Shown: positions 8,632 to 16,991 of the stretch, in pieces | How positions within the stretch are numbered: position 1 is the stretch's first letter | How the letters are laid out: each line of letters opens with the position of its first letter | Notes under the pieces: generated by a model | Database searches by the model: none | What the model was told of the DNA's origin: nothing | What the model saw: only the letters and a program-made list of their open reading frames with translations | Translations under genes and position numbers: made by a program | Assembly: GCF_000498535.1 (NCBI RefSeq) | Contig: NZ_AVGG01000011.1 | Coordinates: forward strand, 62,001-126,000 | Length of the DNA stretch: 64,000 bases | Origin: Flavobacterium limnosediminis JC2902 | GTDB lineage: Bacteria > Bacteroidota > Bacteroidia > Flavobacteriales > Flavobacteriaceae | Direction of reading: 5' to 3'

Positions 8632-9321
8632 TTATAATAAGTTTTTCAATTCGGAAAGATGGTAAATCTGCGGAAAATCATGAGGTTCCTCTATTTTTGC
8701 TTCGTTAAAAAACAAAGCGTCAAGTCCGATACTTTTGGCACCTTCCATATCTGCTTCCAGACTGTCCCCTACCATCAGACTGTTAGCTTTTTCGGCTTTG
8801 GCCAACTCCAGTGCATATTCGAAAATCCTGGGATGCGGCTTTTTTACACCGGCCATTTCAGAATTGGTTACCGTATCAAAATAATGTTCAATATTCGCAT
8901 TTCTGAGTTTTCCGTTTTGCACTTCCTGAAATCCGTTGGTTATGATATGCAGGTTGTATTTTGGTTTGAGATACTCTAAAACATCAATGGCACCGTCAAA
9001 CAGATGATTAAACGTAGGCAGGTATTTAATATACTCTTCCGAAATCAAATGAATAACCTCATCTTTCACTTCAAAAGGCACCAAATCGAACACATCTTTA
9101 AGTCGTTTGTAACGAAGCGTCATGTGATCGATTTTATCCTCACGGTACAAAGCCCAATATTTCATGTTTACCGGAACATAATGCTTTAGAAATGCTTCCA
9201 CATCAACCGCAACATTGTGCTCTGCGAAAATCTTCTTAAAAGTCAGTGCCGAATTGCGTTCAAAATCCCAAAGCGTATGATCTAAATCAAAAAAAATGTC
9301 TGTTTTATTGGTAAATCGCAT
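8632..9321 (-). CDS. YjjG-type noncanonical pyrimidine nucleotidase (HAD superfamily)
   Basis: A HAD-like phosphatase of the YjjG group, which dephosphorylates noncanonical pyrimidine nucleotides (house-cleaning) in the cytoplasm. The 229-residue protein has HAD motif I FFDLDHTLWDF at residues 10-20, motif II ITNGF near 128, the motif III Lys in GVKKPHPRIF and motif IV MVGDSLEADMEGA. FFDLDHTLWDFERNSALTF is characteristic of YjjG-like proteins. The helical cap lies between motifs I and II. It is the first gene of a pair with the exported protein at 7929. A general HAD hydrolase with another substrate remains possible. Confidence 0.82.
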   Translation of the reverse strand: MRFTNKTDIFFDLDHTLWDFERNSALTFKKIFAEHNVAVDVEAFLKHYVPVNMKYWALYREDKIDHMTLRYKRLKDVFDLVPFEVKDEVIHLISEEYIKYLPTFNHLFDGAIDVLEYLKPKYNLHIITNGFQEVQNGKLRNANIEHYFDTVTNSEMAGVKKPHPRIFEYALELAKAEKANSLMVGDSLEADMEGAKSIGLDALFFNEAKIEEPHDFPQIYHLSELKNLL

Positions 9322-9364
9322 AGTTTAATTTCAATAGCATTAGTAATTCATCGTCATGTTTCCT

Positions 9365-9399
9365 CTGCATCCTGCTGTTTGCTTTCTGCGACTGAAAAC
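9365..9399 (-). repeat. Degenerate heptamer repeat at gene end
   Basis: Five consecutive 7-bp units (CTGCATC, CTGCTGT, TTGCTTT, CTGCGAC, TGAAAAC) end exactly where the reverse-strand gene at 9400 stops. They are individually diverged but kept in strict 7-bp register, and resemble the complement of the CAGAnnn units at 27132-27187. Confidence 0.55.
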
Positions 9400-9942
9400 T
9401 TATTTTCCTTTCACAATCACTGCGTCTTCAATATGGTAAATCCAGTCATCCACATTTGAATCGTTGTATCGGAAAGTCCCTTCCAGTGTAACATATTGAT
9501 CGGTTCTCAATTTCGGATTCCCGCCTCTGAATTTTATTCCCATGATGGTTTCCGGTCCCGATTTTCCGCAGAAAAAACAAGAGGCAAAAACGTTTTTGCT
9601 TAACGCGTAACTTTTGTTATCTATCGGAACAATGAAACCGCTCATCACGATTCGTTTCTTTTGTGTTTGTTTCAGTTTCGTATTGATTACCGGAAACTGC
9701 ACTTCGCCGTAAACCTTGTCCTGTTTTTTCAGAAATTTGATTTCCCCCAACAATTTCCAGCTTAGGGTATCCGGGCCTGCAATTTTGTATTCTTCATTGA
9801 AACCCACTGTGAATCCGGCTTTCTGAACCACTTTTTCGTTGGAATTTTCTGTTTTTATCATTTTCTCTTTTGTAGAATAGAAACACTCCATGGCGAAAAC
9901 CACAGCTACCAGTACGACAAGTATAATTTGTTTTTTACGCAT
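9400..9942 (-). CDS. DUF3299-like membrane-anchored protein with CxxC motif (ABC transporter partner)
   Basis: A 180-residue protein with an N-terminal hydrophobic segment (about residues 5-19) that is a signal anchor or signal peptide; no clean lipobox is seen. The central sequence GFIVPIDNKSYALSKNVFASCFFCGKSGPE resembles the DUF3299 family, where 'G(F/Y)(I/V)VP' precedes a Cys-containing segment. The CFFC pair could bind a metal or a thiol. Its start overlaps the permease gene by 8 bases, so the two are translationally coupled. From memory, DUF3299 genes accompany an ABC transporter with a similar layout in gamma-proteobacterial zrg-type zinc loci. Function as a periplasmic accessory of the transporter is inference. 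Confidence 0.62.
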   Translation of the reverse strand: MRKKQIILVVLVAVVFAMECFYSTKEKMIKTENSNEKVVQKAGFTVGFNEEYKIAGPDTLSWKLLGEIKFLKKQDKVYGEVQFPVINTKLKQTQKKRIVMSGFIVPIDNKSYALSKNVFASCFFCGKSGPETIMGIKFRGGNPKLRTDQYVTLEGTFRYNDSNVDDWIYHIEDAVIVKGK

Positions 9943-11182
9943 TTGCCAAAACTTTTGAAATGTTCAACCTATAGGCTTTTACCGCCGGAATCACCGCAGC
10001 CAAAACGCCCACGAATATAGTTATAATAAATAAAACGCCTTCTTTTTCCCAAACAAACCCAAACGGATCGAATGCAATTTTAAATGCCTCGTCCGAAGAT
10101 TGGGAAATGAACAACAGTGCTACCCTACCAAGAACCGTTCCGAAAATGAATCCGATTATGCATAAAACCAGGCTTTCGATAATCACCAACTTGAGCAATT
10201 GCAAACGGGAAGCACCGTTAACCCTTAATAGGGCAAATTCATATTTTCGTTCCTTCAATGTATTGAATAACGCGATAAAAATACTAATTCCGGAAATGAG
10301 CATGATGCCGTAAGCGAGATACGTCAATGCCTCCAGTCCGATTCCGAACAATGTGAACAGACGGTTGATTTCTATCGCCGGAGAAGCCGCCTGCATTTTG
10401 GTGTTCTGCGCAATCAGCCTTGGCCAAAGCACGATTCCCATCTTGTTGCGAAATTTCAGTAATACGGCCGTGATTTCTTTTCCTTCTTCAGAATTTACCG
10501 TATCGGCATGATGTTCTTCGTCTTCACCGTGAACGTGACCTTCTTCTCCGTGCACCGGAGCGTGTTCGTGCGTATCGTGCATTGCCCAGACACTCTGAAT
10601 ATTTGACAGAATTAGGTTATCGATCACTTTTCCGGTTTTCGAAGCGATGCCTACCACTTTATAAGCGGCTTCTTCATGTTTCTCTCCTTCTTTGGCATCC
10701 CCGTGTGATCCAAAAAAAGTAGCGCCCACTTTTATGTTCAGTTTCGTTGCGATTTCGCTTCCGACAACCACTTCGAAATTATTTTTAAAAACGGTTCCGC
10801 TTTCTATTTTGGCTCCGAATTTATCCAGATACTTTGGTGTGGTGCCCACAATTTTGAATCCGAGGTAATTGTCCCCGAAAGCCAACGGAATGGCCGTTTT
10901 TACAAACGGATGCTGCATCCAGGTTTTCGCTTCGGTATAATCTATATTTCCCGGTGGCGCATCGATCTGGTACACCGAAGATAAAATCAATTGCAACGGA
11001 CTTCCCTGTGCACCCAACACCAAATCGATATCATCGGCATTACTGGAAAACTGCTCTTCAAATTGTTTCTGAAGTAAAATCAAAACCGTAATAATGGCTA
11101 CACTGGCTGTCAACAAAATGATGCTCAAAATCGTACTCAAGGGTTTGAACCAGGTATTTTTCCACGCTAACTTTCCTATCAT
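9935..11182 (-). CDS. FtsX/MacB-type ABC transporter permease with His-rich insert
   Basis: A 415-residue permease with the LolC/MacB layout: one N-terminal TM (about residues 15-38), a large periplasmic domain, then three C-terminal TMs within the FtsX domain (about 285-415). The periplasmic domain contains a His/Glu-rich stretch near residues 208-232 (HDTHEHAPVHGEEGHVHGED and on to HH) that looks like a metal-binding loop, unusual for lipoprotein or macrolide exporters. The ATPase stop codon and this gene's ATG overlap as ATGA, and the downstream CxxC gene overlaps its end. The operon reads as a mechanotransmission-type or metal-linked ABC system; the substrate is not established. Confidence 0.85.
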   Translation of the reverse strand: MIGKLAWKNTWFKPLSTILSIILLTASVAIITVLILLQKQFEEQFSSNADDIDLVLGAQGSPLQLILSSVYQIDAPPGNIDYTEAKTWMQHPFVKTAIPLAFGDNYLGFKIVGTTPKYLDKFGAKIESGTVFKNNFEVVVGSEIATKLNIKVGATFFGSHGDAKEGEKHEEAAYKVVGIASKTGKVIDNLILSNIQSVWAMHDTHEHAPVHGEEGHVHGEDEEHHADTVNSEEGKEITAVLLKFRNKMGIVLWPRLIAQNTKMQAASPAIEINRLFTLFGIGLEALTYLAYGIMLISGISIFIALFNTLKERKYEFALLRVNGASRLQLLKLVIIESLVLCIIGFIFGTVLGRVALLFISQSSDEAFKIAFDPFGFVWEKEGVLFIITIFVGVLAAVIPAVKAYRLNISKVLANA

Positions 11183-11808
11183 GACAGTGAGATTTGGTTG
11201 GAAAATCGTTGTTTTAAACGCGAATCGTGGGTTACGATTACCAAGGCCGTTTTAAATTCCTGCGCTAATTGCTCTAATAAATCGGCTACTTTGAAGGCGT
11301 TTTCGTCGTCCAGACTTGAAGTCGGCTCATCGGCCAACAGTAATTTCGGTTCGTTGATTAACGCTCGCGCAATCGAAACGCGTTGCTGTTGTCCAATACT
11401 GAGCTGAGAAGGCAATTTATGCAGGTGGTTTGCTAAATCCAAATGTTCCAAAAGCTGTTTGGCTTTTTCCGTCCTTTGTTTTCCGGTAGCCAGCCATGAT
11501 GCCAAAGCCACGTTTTCCAAAACGGTAAACGCTTCAATAAAATAGGATTGCTGCAAAACGAGGCCGATATTTTTTCCACGGAAATGATCCAGCTTACGTT
11601 CTGAAAAAGAATTGACAACGGTCTTATCTATGGTGATTTCTCCCGATTCGGGGCGAAGCAGCCCTCCCAACAAATGAAGTAACGTGGTTTTTCCAACGCC
11701 CGAACTTCCGGTTACCAGTAAAGTTTCCCCCTCCTTGCAAACAATGTCCGGAAAAGCAAACTTCATGGATTTACCATATGAAAATGTGATTTGTTTTGTG
11801 CTTATCAT
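11179..11808 (-). CDS. ABC transporter ATP-binding protein (LolD/MacB class)
   Basis: The nucleotide-binding subunit that powers the adjacent permease. Walker A TGSSGVGKTT, the Q loop VLQQSYF, signature LSIGQQQRVSIARAL, Walker B LLLADEPTSSLD and the H loop VIVTHD are all present. The order and length (about 209 residues) match LolD-type ATPases. I start at MISTKQITFSYGKS (11808) rather than an ATG 36 bases upstream, because the beta-strand MISTKQITFSYG is the usual first element. The overlap with the permease (ATGA at 11179-11182) indicates one operon, with this gene first. Confidence 0.86.
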   Translation of the reverse strand: MISTKQITFSYGKSMKFAFPDIVCKEGETLLVTGSSGVGKTTLLHLLGGLLRPESGEITIDKTVVNSFSERKLDHFRGKNIGLVLQQSYFIEAFTVLENVALASWLATGKQRTEKAKQLLEHLDLANHLHKLPSQLSIGQQQRVSIARALINEPKLLLADEPTSSLDDENAFKVADLLEQLAQEFKTALVIVTHDSRLKQRFSNQISLS

Positions 11809-11888
11809 TTCTGTTTTCGGTATCTGTACCCGATTATCGCGCAATTTATAAAATTGGAAGCGAAAAAATTCTTAAAAGAATGTTTAAT

Positions 11889-12581
11889 CTACAAAATTCC
11901 CTCATCCGCAAAGCTCAAATAACTTTTCTCCGTCACAATGATATGATCCAACACCAGTATATCGAGATGCTTGCCGGCCTCTTTGAGTTTTCGGGTAATC
12001 TGTTTATCAGCCTCACTTGCCTGCAATGCGCCCGAAGGATGATTATGACTAAGAATAACCGAAGTCGCATTATGCTCTAAAGCGGTTTTGTAGATAATCC
12101 TAGTGTCAACAACCGTTCCCGTGATGCCGCCTTTGCTGATTTGTGTTTTGTAAATCACTTTATTGGAATTGTTCAGATACAACACCCAAAACTCTTCGTG
12201 TGGCAATTCACCGATAATCGGCTGCATGATTTCGAAAACCGCTTTGCTTGACGTGATTTTTTTCAGTTCCGGCGATTCTTCGGCTCTTCGTCTTCTGCCC
12301 AATTCCATGGCTGCTATGATGGTTACTCCTTTTGCTTCCCCGATTCCTTTGAAAGTCGTTAACTGCTTCAGTGATAATTTCCCGAGTACATTCAGATTGT
12401 TATCTGCTCCGGAAAGAATCCGTTTGGACAGTTCCACGGCGCTTTCGTTTCGGCTTCCTGATCCTATCAGAATGGCTATCAGTTCGGCATCACTTAGCAC
12501 CGATTTGCCTTTCAGCATTAATTTTTCTCTTGGCTTATCGTCTTCCGCCCAGTATTTTATGGCGAATGTGGTTTGTTCCAT
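11889..12581 (-). CDS. radC: RadC-family protein (JAB/MPN domain)
   Basis: A member of the RadC/YicR family. Despite the name, a role in DNA repair is doubtful; its biochemical function is unknown. An N-terminal helix-hairpin-helix-like part (LSDAELIAILIGSGSRNESAVELSKRI and LTTFKGIGEAKG) is followed by the MPN+/JAMM domain with a Glu in HEEFWVLYLN and the zinc motif HNHPSGALQASEAD. All JAMM ligands are present, so a metalloprotease-like site is intact. I choose MEQTTFAIKYWAEDDKPREK as start (12581), giving 230 residues as in relatives. A further-upstream ATG would run into the divergent gene's coding region. Confidence 0.9.
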   Translation of the reverse strand: MEQTTFAIKYWAEDDKPREKLMLKGKSVLSDAELIAILIGSGSRNESAVELSKRILSGADNNLNVLGKLSLKQLTTFKGIGEAKGVTIIAAMELGRRRRAEESPELKKITSSKAVFEIMQPIIGELPHEEFWVLYLNNSNKVIYKTQISKGGITGTVVDTRIIYKTALEHNATSVILSHNHPSGALQASEADKQITRKLKEAGKHLDILVLDHIIVTEKSYLSFADEGIL

Positions 12582-12634
12582 GGCGTATACAATTAGTGAA
12601 TTACATTTTGCGTTGTAAATAAAAAACGAAGCTA

Positions 12635-13222
12635 ATGAAATCATTTTATATCTCACTAATTTCTTTATTATTTTTTAGCTTTTATCTTACAGAAAATGAT
12701 TTTTATCAGAAACTGTCGGATGCTGCCATTTTGCTGACAAAGGACAAAGTCACCTACGACCCGAGTTACATCGCCATAAAATATCCGAATGGTGATGTTC
12801 CGAAAGACAAAGGCGTTTGCACCGATGTAATCATACGCGCCTACCGGAAACTGGGCATCGATTTGCAGAAGGAAGTACACGAAGACATGAAAGCCAACTT
12901 TTCATTGTATCCAAATTTAAAGAAATGGGGACTGAAAACGACCGACACCAACATCGATCACCGAAGGGTTCCGAATCTGGAAGTTTTCTTCAGTCGGAAA
13001 GGAAAAAAACTTAGAATATCCGACAATGCCAATGATTATAAAACCGGAGAATTGGTAACCTGGATGATTAACGACAAACTACCGCACATCGGCATCGTCA
13101 CAAATAAAAAATCACCGGACGGAAAACGACCGATGATTGTTCATAATGTGGGCGCCGGACAGGTTTTGGAAGACTGTCTGTTCGACTATACTGTTGTGGG
13201 GCATTTTAGGTATGGAAATTAG
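12635..13222 (+). CDS. DUF1287 domain protein
   Basis: A 195-residue exported protein. Residues 1-18 form a hydrophobic signal segment. The rest matches DUF1287 (YijF-like): YPNGDVPKDKGVCTDVIIRA (about residues 50-69) has the invariant Cys, followed by LKTTDTNIDHRRVPNLEVFF, then PHIGIVTNKK with a conserved His, and IVHNVGAGQ near the end. The Cys/His spacing suggests an NlpC/P60-like papain fold, so a peptidoglycan or amide hydrolase is possible but not established. It is divergent from radC (53-base gap) and convergent with mpl. Confidence 0.83.
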   Translation: MKSFYISLISLLFFSFYLTENDFYQKLSDAAILLTKDKVTYDPSYIAIKYPNGDVPKDKGVCTDVIIRAYRKLGIDLQKEVHEDMKANFSLYPNLKKWGLKTTDTNIDHRRVPNLEVFFSRKGKKLRISDNANDYKTGELVTWMINDKLPHIGIVTNKKSPDGKRPMIVHNVGAGQVLEDCLFDYTVVGHFRYGN

Positions 13223-13263
13223 ACAATTTGATCAACACATTTTCAATTTTACAAATCTTCAAA

Positions 13264-14619
13264 TTATTCAATCAAATTCTTCACTTCATCAAAATTCAGT
13301 CCGCCATAATTTCCGGAACTCATTAATAATAGAGCGGAATTCTCTAAATCAAGGTTGAACAGATAATTTTTGAAATCGGCCGGATTGGTGTAAATAACCA
13401 GGTCGTCACGTTTGAAAGACTGTGCGATTTGCTCGTATGTCACTTCTTCCAGTTGTTTGATTTTAACCGCATCGGGTGAATAGAAAACTACCGCTACATC
13501 CGCATGATTTAAAGCACCTTCGTATTCTTTTAAAAATTCGGCATTCAGACTGCTGTAAGTATGCAATTCCAGACAGGCAACCACTTTTCGGTTTGGATAT
13601 TGTTCTTTTACCGCTTTTGTTGTTGCAGCTACTTTACTCGGGGAATGTGCAAAATCTTTGTAAGCCACTTTGGTTTTGCTTTCGGCGATTTTTTCCAGAC
13701 GTTTGGAAGCACCTTTAAAACTGGCAATCGCTTCGTAGAATTCGGCTTCGTCCACTCCCATGTTTTGGCAGATCCATTTCGCACCGGCTAAATTATTCAG
13801 GTTGTGCGCCCCGAAAACTTCTATAGGCATTGGTCCTTCAGGAGTTTCCAACAAAGTCACGCCGTTTTCCACCGTATAAGCAGGCGTATGATAAGCAATT
13901 TTACGAATCGGATTGGTTGACGCTTCCGCCACACGTTTTACTTCCTGATCGTCTTCATTGTATACTAAAATTCCGCCGTTAGTAATTTTTTGGATGAAAA
14001 TCTCAAACTGTTCCACGTAATTTTCATAGGTCGGAAACACGTTGATATGATCCCAGGCAATTCCGCTGATTAACGCAATATTTGGCTGGTATAAATGGAA
14101 TTTCGGACGTCTGTCCATCGGAGAGGATAAATATTCATCACCTTCCAACACGATAAAATCGTTTTCTTCGGTTAAATGCACCATGGTATCAAAGCCTTCC
14201 AATTGGGCGCCGACCATGTAATCGACATTGATTCCGTGGTAATGCATTACATGCAGAATCATGGAGGTAATGGTCGTTTTTCCATGTGAACCACCTATTA
14301 CAACTCTCGTTTTATTTTTCGACTGTTCGTATAAAAATTCGGGATAGGAATAAATTTTCAGTCCTAATTCCTGGGCTTTCAATAATTCCGGATTATCTGC
14401 TTTGGCGTGCATCCCTAAGATAATCGCTTCGATATCGGACGTTATTTTTTCGGGAAACCAGCCCATTTCTACGGGAAGTAAGCCTTTCTTTTCCAATCTT
14501 GATTTTGAAGGTTCGAAAATAGCGTCGTCGCTACCGGTTACTTTATATCCTTTACTGTGTAAGGCTAATGCTAAATTGTGCATGGCAGCGCCGCCAATGG
14601 CTATAAAATGTGTTCTCAT
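13264..14619 (-). CDS. mpl: Mur ligase, UDP-MurNAc:L-Ala-gamma-D-Glu-meso-DAP ligase type
   Basis: A cytoplasmic ATP-dependent ligase of cell-wall recycling, joining recovered tripeptide to UDP-N-acetylmuramate. The N-terminal Rossmann-like domain starts MRTHFIAIGGAAMHNLALAL, followed by GSDDAIFEPSKSRLEKKGL. The central domain has the ATP-binding loop IGGSHGKTTITSM and the LEGDEYLSSPMDRRPKFHLY segment typical of Mpl over MurC. The C-terminal domain contains DFAHSPSKVAATTKAVKEQY. The start is set at 14619, where the conserved N-terminus begins; an upstream ATG would translate the heptamer repeat. Length is 451 residues. MurC is the alternative; the EYLSSPMD segment argues for Mpl. Confidence 0.87.
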   Translation of the reverse strand: MRTHFIAIGGAAMHNLALALHSKGYKVTGSDDAIFEPSKSRLEKKGLLPVEMGWFPEKITSDIEAIILGMHAKADNPELLKAQELGLKIYSYPEFLYEQSKNKTRVVIGGSHGKTTITSMILHVMHYHGINVDYMVGAQLEGFDTMVHLTEENDFIVLEGDEYLSSPMDRRPKFHLYQPNIALISGIAWDHINVFPTYENYVEQFEIFIQKITNGGILVYNEDDQEVKRVAEASTNPIRKIAYHTPAYTVENGVTLLETPEGPMPIEVFGAHNLNNLAGAKWICQNMGVDEAEFYEAIASFKGASKRLEKIAESKTKVAYKDFAHSPSKVAATTKAVKEQYPNRKVVACLELHTYSSLNAEFLKEYEGALNHADVAVVFYSPDAVKIKQLEEVTYEQIAQSFKRDDLVIYTNPADFKNYLFNLDLENSALLLMSSGNYGGLNFDEVKNLIE

Positions 14620-14626
14620 ATTTTTA

Positions 14627-14658
14627 GTCGAAAGTCGAAAGTCGAAAGTCGAAAGTCG
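14627..14658 (-). repeat. (GTCGAAA) heptamer repeat upstream of mpl
   Basis: Four perfect tandem copies of GTCGAAA (14627-14654) followed by GTCG. They lie 8 bases upstream of the mpl start codon, so any copy-number change would alter the mpl leader. A partial second stretch is at 14726-14745. Confidence 0.9.
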
Positions 14659-14812
14659 GTTACAACTTAAAACATACGCCTCCAACCTATTTTTGATATT
14701 CTTTTTTTAAATTATTGGTTTTTTTGTCGAAAGTCAAAAGTCGGTTACAACTTTAATCATATAACCTTCAACCTAATTTTGATATTCTTCTTTTAAATTA
14801 ATGGCTTTTTGC
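14641..14812 (-). repeat. Imperfect ~85-bp tandem duplication of the TPR gene's 3' end
   Basis: 14641-14725 and 14726-14812 align along their length: GTCGAAAGTC, GTCGGTTACAACTT, a CAACCTA core, TTTTGATATTCTT, TTTTAAATTA.TGG. The second copy includes the last codons and stop of the TPR gene at 14773. The first copy is a diverged, non-coding duplicate directly downstream of it. Confidence 0.75.
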
Positions 14813-15456
14813 CTGTCTTTTAATCTGTTCAAATATAAATCATAAAGCTTTTCGAAAGTGGTTTTCGAATTACCGATTTCGTGTGCTTTCTTATAATTCA
14901 CTTCGGCTTTCTTATAGCGTTTGAAATAGACATCGATATAGCCTTTTGCAAGATAACCGTCCACTTTGGAAAGCTGTTGCAATTCGTGGGCATATTTCTG
15001 TGCCTTGGCTTCACTTCCACCGATGATTCCGGGCAATTCGAGGTACAGTACTACCAAGGCCCAGCGGGTATCGATATGTTTTGCATCCAGTTTCGCTGCG
15101 GTTTCGAATGCTTTTTTCACATCGTCAATCATGCCGAGCGCCTGAAATTTATTAGCTTCTTTGGCTTTCATCCCCAAAGCGCCACCAAACTTGTAATGGT
15201 AATCGGCATTTTTCGGGAACTGATTTTTCAGTTTTTTATAATAACCGATAGCGACATCCCACTGCTTCTGATGCCCTGCAATGTCCCCGAGATACTCCGT
15301 TGTTTTCGGATCGGCTCCTTTTTGTTTTGCATGGTTTTCAAACAGCAGTTTTGCCAAAACGTACTTCTTTTGGTCGAAAAGCGTTTTGGCTTTATCGAAA
15401 TCGGATTGCGACCAAAGCAATGTCGGAAAAAGTAAAAAAATGAAAAAATACTTCAT
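14773..15456 (-). CDS. Exported tetratricopeptide repeat protein
   Basis: A 227-residue protein with a signal peptide (MKYFFIFLLFPTLLWSQ). About five TPR-like helical pairs follow: FDKAKTLFDQKKYVLAKLLF, an AIGYYKKLKNQFPKNADYHY unit, VKKAFETAAKLDAKHIDTRW and KKAEVNYKKAHEIGNSKTTF are clear. TPR arrays usually hold protein partners; no enzymatic residues are seen. It has its own promoter (15482-15510) and may read through into mpl, as no terminator is visible between them. Partner unknown. Confidence 0.82.
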   Translation of the reverse strand: MKYFFIFLLFPTLLWSQSDFDKAKTLFDQKKYVLAKLLFENHAKQKGADPKTTEYLGDIAGHQKQWDVAIGYYKKLKNQFPKNADYHYKFGGALGMKAKEANKFQALGMIDDVKKAFETAAKLDAKHIDTRWALVVLYLELPGIIGGSEAKAQKYAHELQQLSKVDGYLAKGYIDVYFKRYKKAEVNYKKAHEIGNSKTTFEKLYDLYLNRLKDRQKAINLKEEYQN

Positions 15457-15481
15457 GGTTCAAAAATAAACAAAATGCTTG

Positions 15482-15510
15482 CAAAAATAATCTAAATTTA
15501 TGAATTACAA
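15482..15510 (-). promoter_or_regulatory. Promoter of the TPR protein gene
   Basis: On the minus strand TTG (15510-15508) precedes TATTTTTG (15489-15482) by 18 bases, a good Bacteroidetes -33/-7 pair. The predicted start of transcription is about 20 bases before the ATG at 15456. Confidence 0.6.
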
Positions 15511-15538
15511 TTTGAACTCTAATTCACCGTAATCGACA

Positions 15539-16729
15539 ATGAAACAACGCTTACTTTTCATCTCACTCCTTTTTTTTATTCATCTGATTTCGTTTTCCCA
15601 GACCAAAATCTCCGGCATCGTAAGAGACAAAACCACGCAGCAACCATTGACAGGCGCTTCTGTTTTCGCTCCTAATACCACAAACGGAGGCGCCACAGAT
15701 GATAAAGGGTATTTTTCTTTTACGCTGTTTGAGAACCAAAATGAGGTAATTATCAGCTATGTGGGTTATGAAAGTGTGCTTGTTCCGGCTAGTTCATTTA
15801 CCGCAACCGACAAAGCAAATGTTGTTTACCTGTCTCCGGTTGTCAATAAACTTAAGGAAATGGTGATTAAGAAAATCACCGCCAAACAAAGGGAAAAATA
15901 CATGGAAATTTTCAACCGGGAATTTATTGGGCTGGGAAAGATTGCGGAGAAAACAAAAATCCTGAATCCTGAAGTGCTTCAGTTTGACATGAACAAAGAA
16001 AACACCCTTCTTATAGTATCTGCGGACGCTCCCATTCAATTAATCAATGAAAAAACCGGATATACCATTTCCTATGAATTGGCGTATTTTGAGAGCAAGG
16101 TGCTTACCGAAGAACACAACCAGAAACTCACTACTTTTTTTGGATATCCCTTTTTTAAGGACATCGTTAAGGATAGAAAACTCGACGAGAAAGGAGTAGC
16201 AAAAACCCGTTTGAAATGTTATAAAGGATCTACCATGCATTTTATCCGGAGTCTCTACAACGGCACCATGGAAAATGAGGGATACAGTGTAACTAAATTT
16301 AAAAGGGAACTCAATCCGGACTACCCTTCACAGGACAGTATCAACAAAATGATCGATGATTTCAGACGAAATGGTAAGATCCCACGTATACCGGTAAAAC
16401 ACAAAATCGTGTATGACAAAGTAAACAGCAAAGTACATCAGTTGGTTTTTGAAAGAGAAGAAAAAAAATATTTTTATTTTTCGGATTATCTGTCAGTCAC
16501 ATTCCGAAGAGCAAAAGAGGAAAACAAATATACCGAATACTACCATCAGGCAGAAACCGACTTTCAGACCTCTCAGTTAAAACTAATGGAAGATACGCCA
16601 ATTGAGATTTATGCGGACGGGACATACGCTGAAGTGGATAACCTGGGAAGTTTCGGCTATATGGGATGGAAGAAAATGGGTGAAATGCTTCCGTTTGACT
16701 ATCAGCCGGAGAAGATTGTTGCGGAGTAA
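15539..16729 (+). CDS. Exported protein with N-terminal carboxypeptidase-regulatory-like domain
   Basis: A 396-residue protein. Residues 1-20 form a signal peptide ending SFSQ. Residues 22-105 are a CarboxypepD_reg-like beta-sandwich (KISGIVRDKTTQQPLTGASV, the GGATDDKGYFSF turn, VIISYVGYES), the domain that also opens many TonB-dependent transporters. The remaining ~290 residues are predicted beta-rich, with no TonB plug or outer-membrane barrel signature and no T9SS tail. That fits the periplasmic 'carboxypeptidase-like regulatory domain' proteins common in Bacteroidetes, whose function is not known. No clear -7 box is visible in the 80 bases upstream. Confidence 0.8.
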   Translation: MKQRLLFISLLFFIHLISFSQTKISGIVRDKTTQQPLTGASVFAPNTTNGGATDDKGYFSFTLFENQNEVIISYVGYESVLVPASSFTATDKANVVYLSPVVNKLKEMVIKKITAKQREKYMEIFNREFIGLGKIAEKTKILNPEVLQFDMNKENTLLIVSADAPIQLINEKTGYTISYELAYFESKVLTEEHNQKLTTFFGYPFFKDIVKDRKLDEKGVAKTRLKCYKGSTMHFIRSLYNGTMENEGYSVTKFKRELNPDYPSQDSINKMIDDFRRNGKIPRIPVKHKIVYDKVNSKVHQLVFEREEKKYFYFSDYLSVTFRRAKEENKYTEYYHQAETDFQTSQLKLMEDTPIEIYADGTYAEVDNLGSFGYMGWKKMGEMLPFDYQPEKIVAE

Positions 16730-16865
16730 ATTTGAGATTTGGGGATTTTATTATTTGCAATTTGAGACTTGGAATTTAATAATCAAACACAGATTTCGCA
16801 GATTCCCTGATTAAACCGGTGACTGTATTATTATCGCTGGTTTTTGTTCCGACAGATTACTCTTT
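16730..16865. other. Spacer without a gene, weak 7-bp periodicity
   Basis: After the stop at 16729 the sequence to about 16782 shows degenerate 7-bp words built on ATTTGAG/ATTTGGG. No ORF or terminator is visible before the RNA-like element at 16866. Confidence 0.4.
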
Positions 16866-16935
16866 AGCCCTGATGGTAGCGGCATCCTTTTGTGGAGCCT
16901 TGCGGAACAAAAGATAGAGCGGACAGCAGGAACAG
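16866..16935 (+). ncRNA. Flavo-1-like RNA element
   Basis: The conserved blocks AGCCCTGATGGTAGCGG, CATCCTTTT, AAAAGATAGAGCGGAC and AGCAGGAAC occur in order, with a variable hairpin (CTTTTGT...ACAAAAG flanks) between them. They match the copy at 6501-6573 block for block while the intervening hairpin differs. This is the clearest copy of the element in the window. The name rests on memory of the Rfam Flavo-1 consensus. Confidence 0.62.
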
Positions 16936-16991
16936 GGATTGCAAAAAATACCCGAACCCTTCCGCTCCTGAACAAAATTAAAACCATAAAA

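Noticed and set aside
12163..12618. 151-residue plus-strand ORF opposite radC
   Set aside because: Shadow of radC, with composition of an antisense frame.
14881..15435. 184-residue plus-strand ORF opposite the TPR gene
   Set aside because: Antisense of the TPR gene, which has a promoter and signal peptide; the shadow is Phe/Cys-rich as expected for this.
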